The position numbers and the translations under genes were made by a program. Positions 62,702 through 64,000 of a stretch of 64,000 nucleotides of DNA are shown in pieces. Below the pieces are notes generated by a model. The model was not told the DNA's origin. It saw only the letters and a program-made list of their open reading frames with translations, and made no database searches. Each line of letters opens with the position of its first letter. The stretch's first letter is position 1. Origin of the DNA: Flavobacteriaceae bacterium (lineage in GTDB: Bacteria; Bacteroidota; Bacteroidia; Flavobacteriales; Flavobacteriaceae); the NCBI GenBank assembly GCA_018402205.1, contig JAGYIX010000003.1, positions 62,001 through 126,000 of the forward strand, read 5' to 3'.

Positions 62702-64000
62702 TACAGCTTTGTATAGGACTGTTTTTTTCAGCCCAGTTAGTTGCCCAATTTAGCGCACCACAAGTGCAGTGGAATACTTATAGTGTTTTACAAGACGACA
62801 CGAGCTATCTACTTGTTTTTGAAGCTAGTATAGATAAAGATTGGTATATATTTTCTCAAACATCTCCTGAGGGAGGTAGCCAGCCAGCTTTTTTTGATTT
62901 TACAGAAAATAAGAGGTATAGACGCATCGGAAAAGTGGAAGAAACAACACCCGAACCTTATTACAATGCGGTTTTTGGAGTTACCGAGCAAATTTTTAGA
63001 GAAAGCGCTCGTTTTGAGCAACGAATAGAAATCATAGATCCGATCGACCGCATTGAAGTATCCCTTTATTTTCAGGTGTGCAAAGAAGTGTGTATTTCTG
63101 CGGCAGAAGATTTTGTGTTCATTTTAAACGATACTGCGCCATTAGATCAGACGAATATATCTGTAGACGACACCCTTAAATCTTCGGACGAATTGCTGAT
63201 CGAAGTAAAAAATAAATCTTTATTAACCATTGGCAATCCTGAGGCCACTTCTTCATTATGGAAGCTTGTTCTTTTCGGATTTCTCGGAGGACTAATCGCT
63301 CTATTTACCCCGTGTGTTTTACCACTAATTCCTTTAACCGTTTCGTACTTTAATCAACGTACAACACTAAAAGGTTTGGCTTTCTTTTATGGCTTAGCTA
63401 TTGTTGTATTATACCTACTTGTGGGTCTTCCTTTTGTGCTGGGTAATCAGGCTGATCCACAACTTTTTAATGAAGTGGCCAGTCATCCAGTGACTAACTT
63501 TTTACTCTTTAGCATACTGCTGGTTTTTGCATTATCCTTTATCACCGGGGTGGATATTACTTTGCCTCAACGATGGATTAATTTTACCGATCAACGAAGT
63601 GAACGCTCTAAAGGACTGCTTTCTGTTTTCTTTATGGCTGCCACCTTGGTATTGCTATCCTTTTCTTGTACCGGTCCGATTTTAGGAGGGGTATTAGGTA
63701 CTCTAGCTACTCAGTCTATGTCTGAGTCGTTTGGATTGAGCTTATTTGTTGTACTTGGTTCGTTTGGGCTAGCTCTTGCTATTCCCTTTGTTTTATTTGC
63801 GCTGTTTCCAAAGGCACTTCAAAGGCTCCCACGCTCAGGTACATGGATGGTTGATTTAAAATTTTTTCTAGGAATAGCCGAATTATTATTGGCATTTAAA
63901 TTTCTTTCAAATACCGATTTGGTCGCTCAGTGGTCGTTTTTTAAGTACGAGGTAATCATTTCTATTTGGATAGCGATTAGTCTTGTAGCGCTGATCTATC
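62689..64000 (+). CDS. DsbD-type thiol:disulfide interchange protein (partial, runs off the right edge)
   Basis: An open frame from ATG 62689 continues without a stop to the window end, giving about 437 residues. It has a signal peptide (about 1-19), an N-terminal nDsbD-like beta domain (about 24-145) with Cys131 and Cys135 in VCKEVCIS, then the CcdA-like membrane domain starting near residue 190 with the redox cysteines Cys209 (FTPCVLPLIP) and Cys327 (SFSCTGP). At least six membrane segments are visible. It moves reducing power from the cytoplasm to periplasmic thiols. A C-terminal thioredoxin domain is expected beyond the edge. It overlaps tilS by 13 nt. Confidence 0.93.
   Translation, partial: MARIIQLCIGLFFSAQLVAQFSAPQVQWNTYSVLQDDTSYLLVFEASIDKDWYIFSQTSPEGGSQPAFFDFTENKRYRRIGKVEETTPEPYYNAVFGVTEQIFRESARFEQRIEIIDPIDRIEVSLYFQVCKEVCISAAEDFVFILNDTAPLDQTNISVDDTLKSSDELLIEVKNKSLLTIGNPEATSSLWKLVLFGFLGGLIALFTPCVLPLIPLTVSYFNQRTTLKGLAFFYGLAIVVLYLLVGLPFVLGNQADPQLFNEVASHPVTNFLLFSILLVFALSFITGVDITLPQRWINFTDQRSERSKGLLSVFFMAATLVLLSFSCTGPILGGVLGTLATQSMSESFGLSLFVVLGSFGLALAIPFVLFALFPKALQRLPRSGTWMVDLKFFLGIAELLLAFKFLSNTDLVAQWSFFKYEVIISIWIAISLVALIY

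Overview
The window reads as a stretch of chromosome from a Bacteroidota bacterium, most likely a marine member of the Flavobacteriia. The evidence is Bacteroidota-type families (DUF6095, DUF4835, an omega/Rpb6-type RNA polymerase subunit beside bamD and coaBC, YbbR next to coaE, the order ftsK-lolA-lptF-ribBA), frequent TAnnTTTG -7 promoter elements just ahead of genes, moderate to low GC, and dense packing with many 1 to 11 bp overlaps. Almost everything is housekeeping. I see no prophage, insertion sequence, CRISPR array or defence island.

Layout. 1-5.3 kb: tail of an unrecognised gene, then minus-strand DUF6095, monomeric isocitrate dehydrogenase, rplS, trmD and an HtrA protease. 5.4-7.7 kb: dapF, a GNAT and mltG. 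7.7-9.9 kb (minus): an RsmI-like methylase and dnaA, without a recognisable origin. 10-15 kb: a YbgC-type thioesterase, ribD (minus), then GNAT-prmC-ligA. 15-26.7 kb: a long plus-strand run, dapA-bamD-rpoZ-coaBC-DUF4835-recN-fabI-glycosyltransferase-ybbR-coaE-histidine kinase-response regulator. 26.6-31.4 kb (minus): Gfo/Idh-DUF1015-yggS-exonuclease-miaA. 31.4-38.3 kb: pcm, clpB-TetR-smpB (minus), glyA, and a lipoprotein glutaminyl cyclase (minus). 38.4-41.6 kb: SRP RNA, SDR, transaldolase-like aldolase, ABC-F. 41.6-47.8 kb (minus): sdaA-panB-RluA-pheT-unknown membrane protein. 47.9-51 kb: dnaK, tRNA-Ser, a 364-nt intergenic stretch full of inverted repeats, peroxiredoxin. 51-60 kb: a lipoprotein TIM-barrel protein (minus), a frameshifted TSUP permease, ftsK-lolA-lptF-ribBA (minus) and NhaC (minus). 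60-64 kb: lpd, tilS and the first two thirds of a DsbD-type reductase that runs off the end.

Together the genes cover lysine/peptidoglycan precursors (dapA, dapF, mltG), envelope building (bamD, lolA, lptF, YbbR), CoA and riboflavin synthesis (panB, coaBC, coaE, ribD, ribBA), translation and tRNA modification (rplS, trmD, pheT, prmC, miaA, tilS, smpB, ettA/ybiT-like ABC-F), replication and repair (dnaA, ligA, recN, ftsK) and protein quality control (htrA, clpB, dnaK, pcm).

The points most worth a second look are the nested inverted-repeat element directly behind tRNA-Ser (49996-50166), the one-base frameshift in the TSUP permease near 52164, and three proteins with specifically inactivated catalytic sites: the second P-loop and first signature of the ABC-F protein, the cyclohydrolase half of RibBA, and the GIY-YIG-like half of the exonuclease. 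Promoter elements abutting start codons also suggest leaderless transcripts. I did not find a clearly new multi-gene system.
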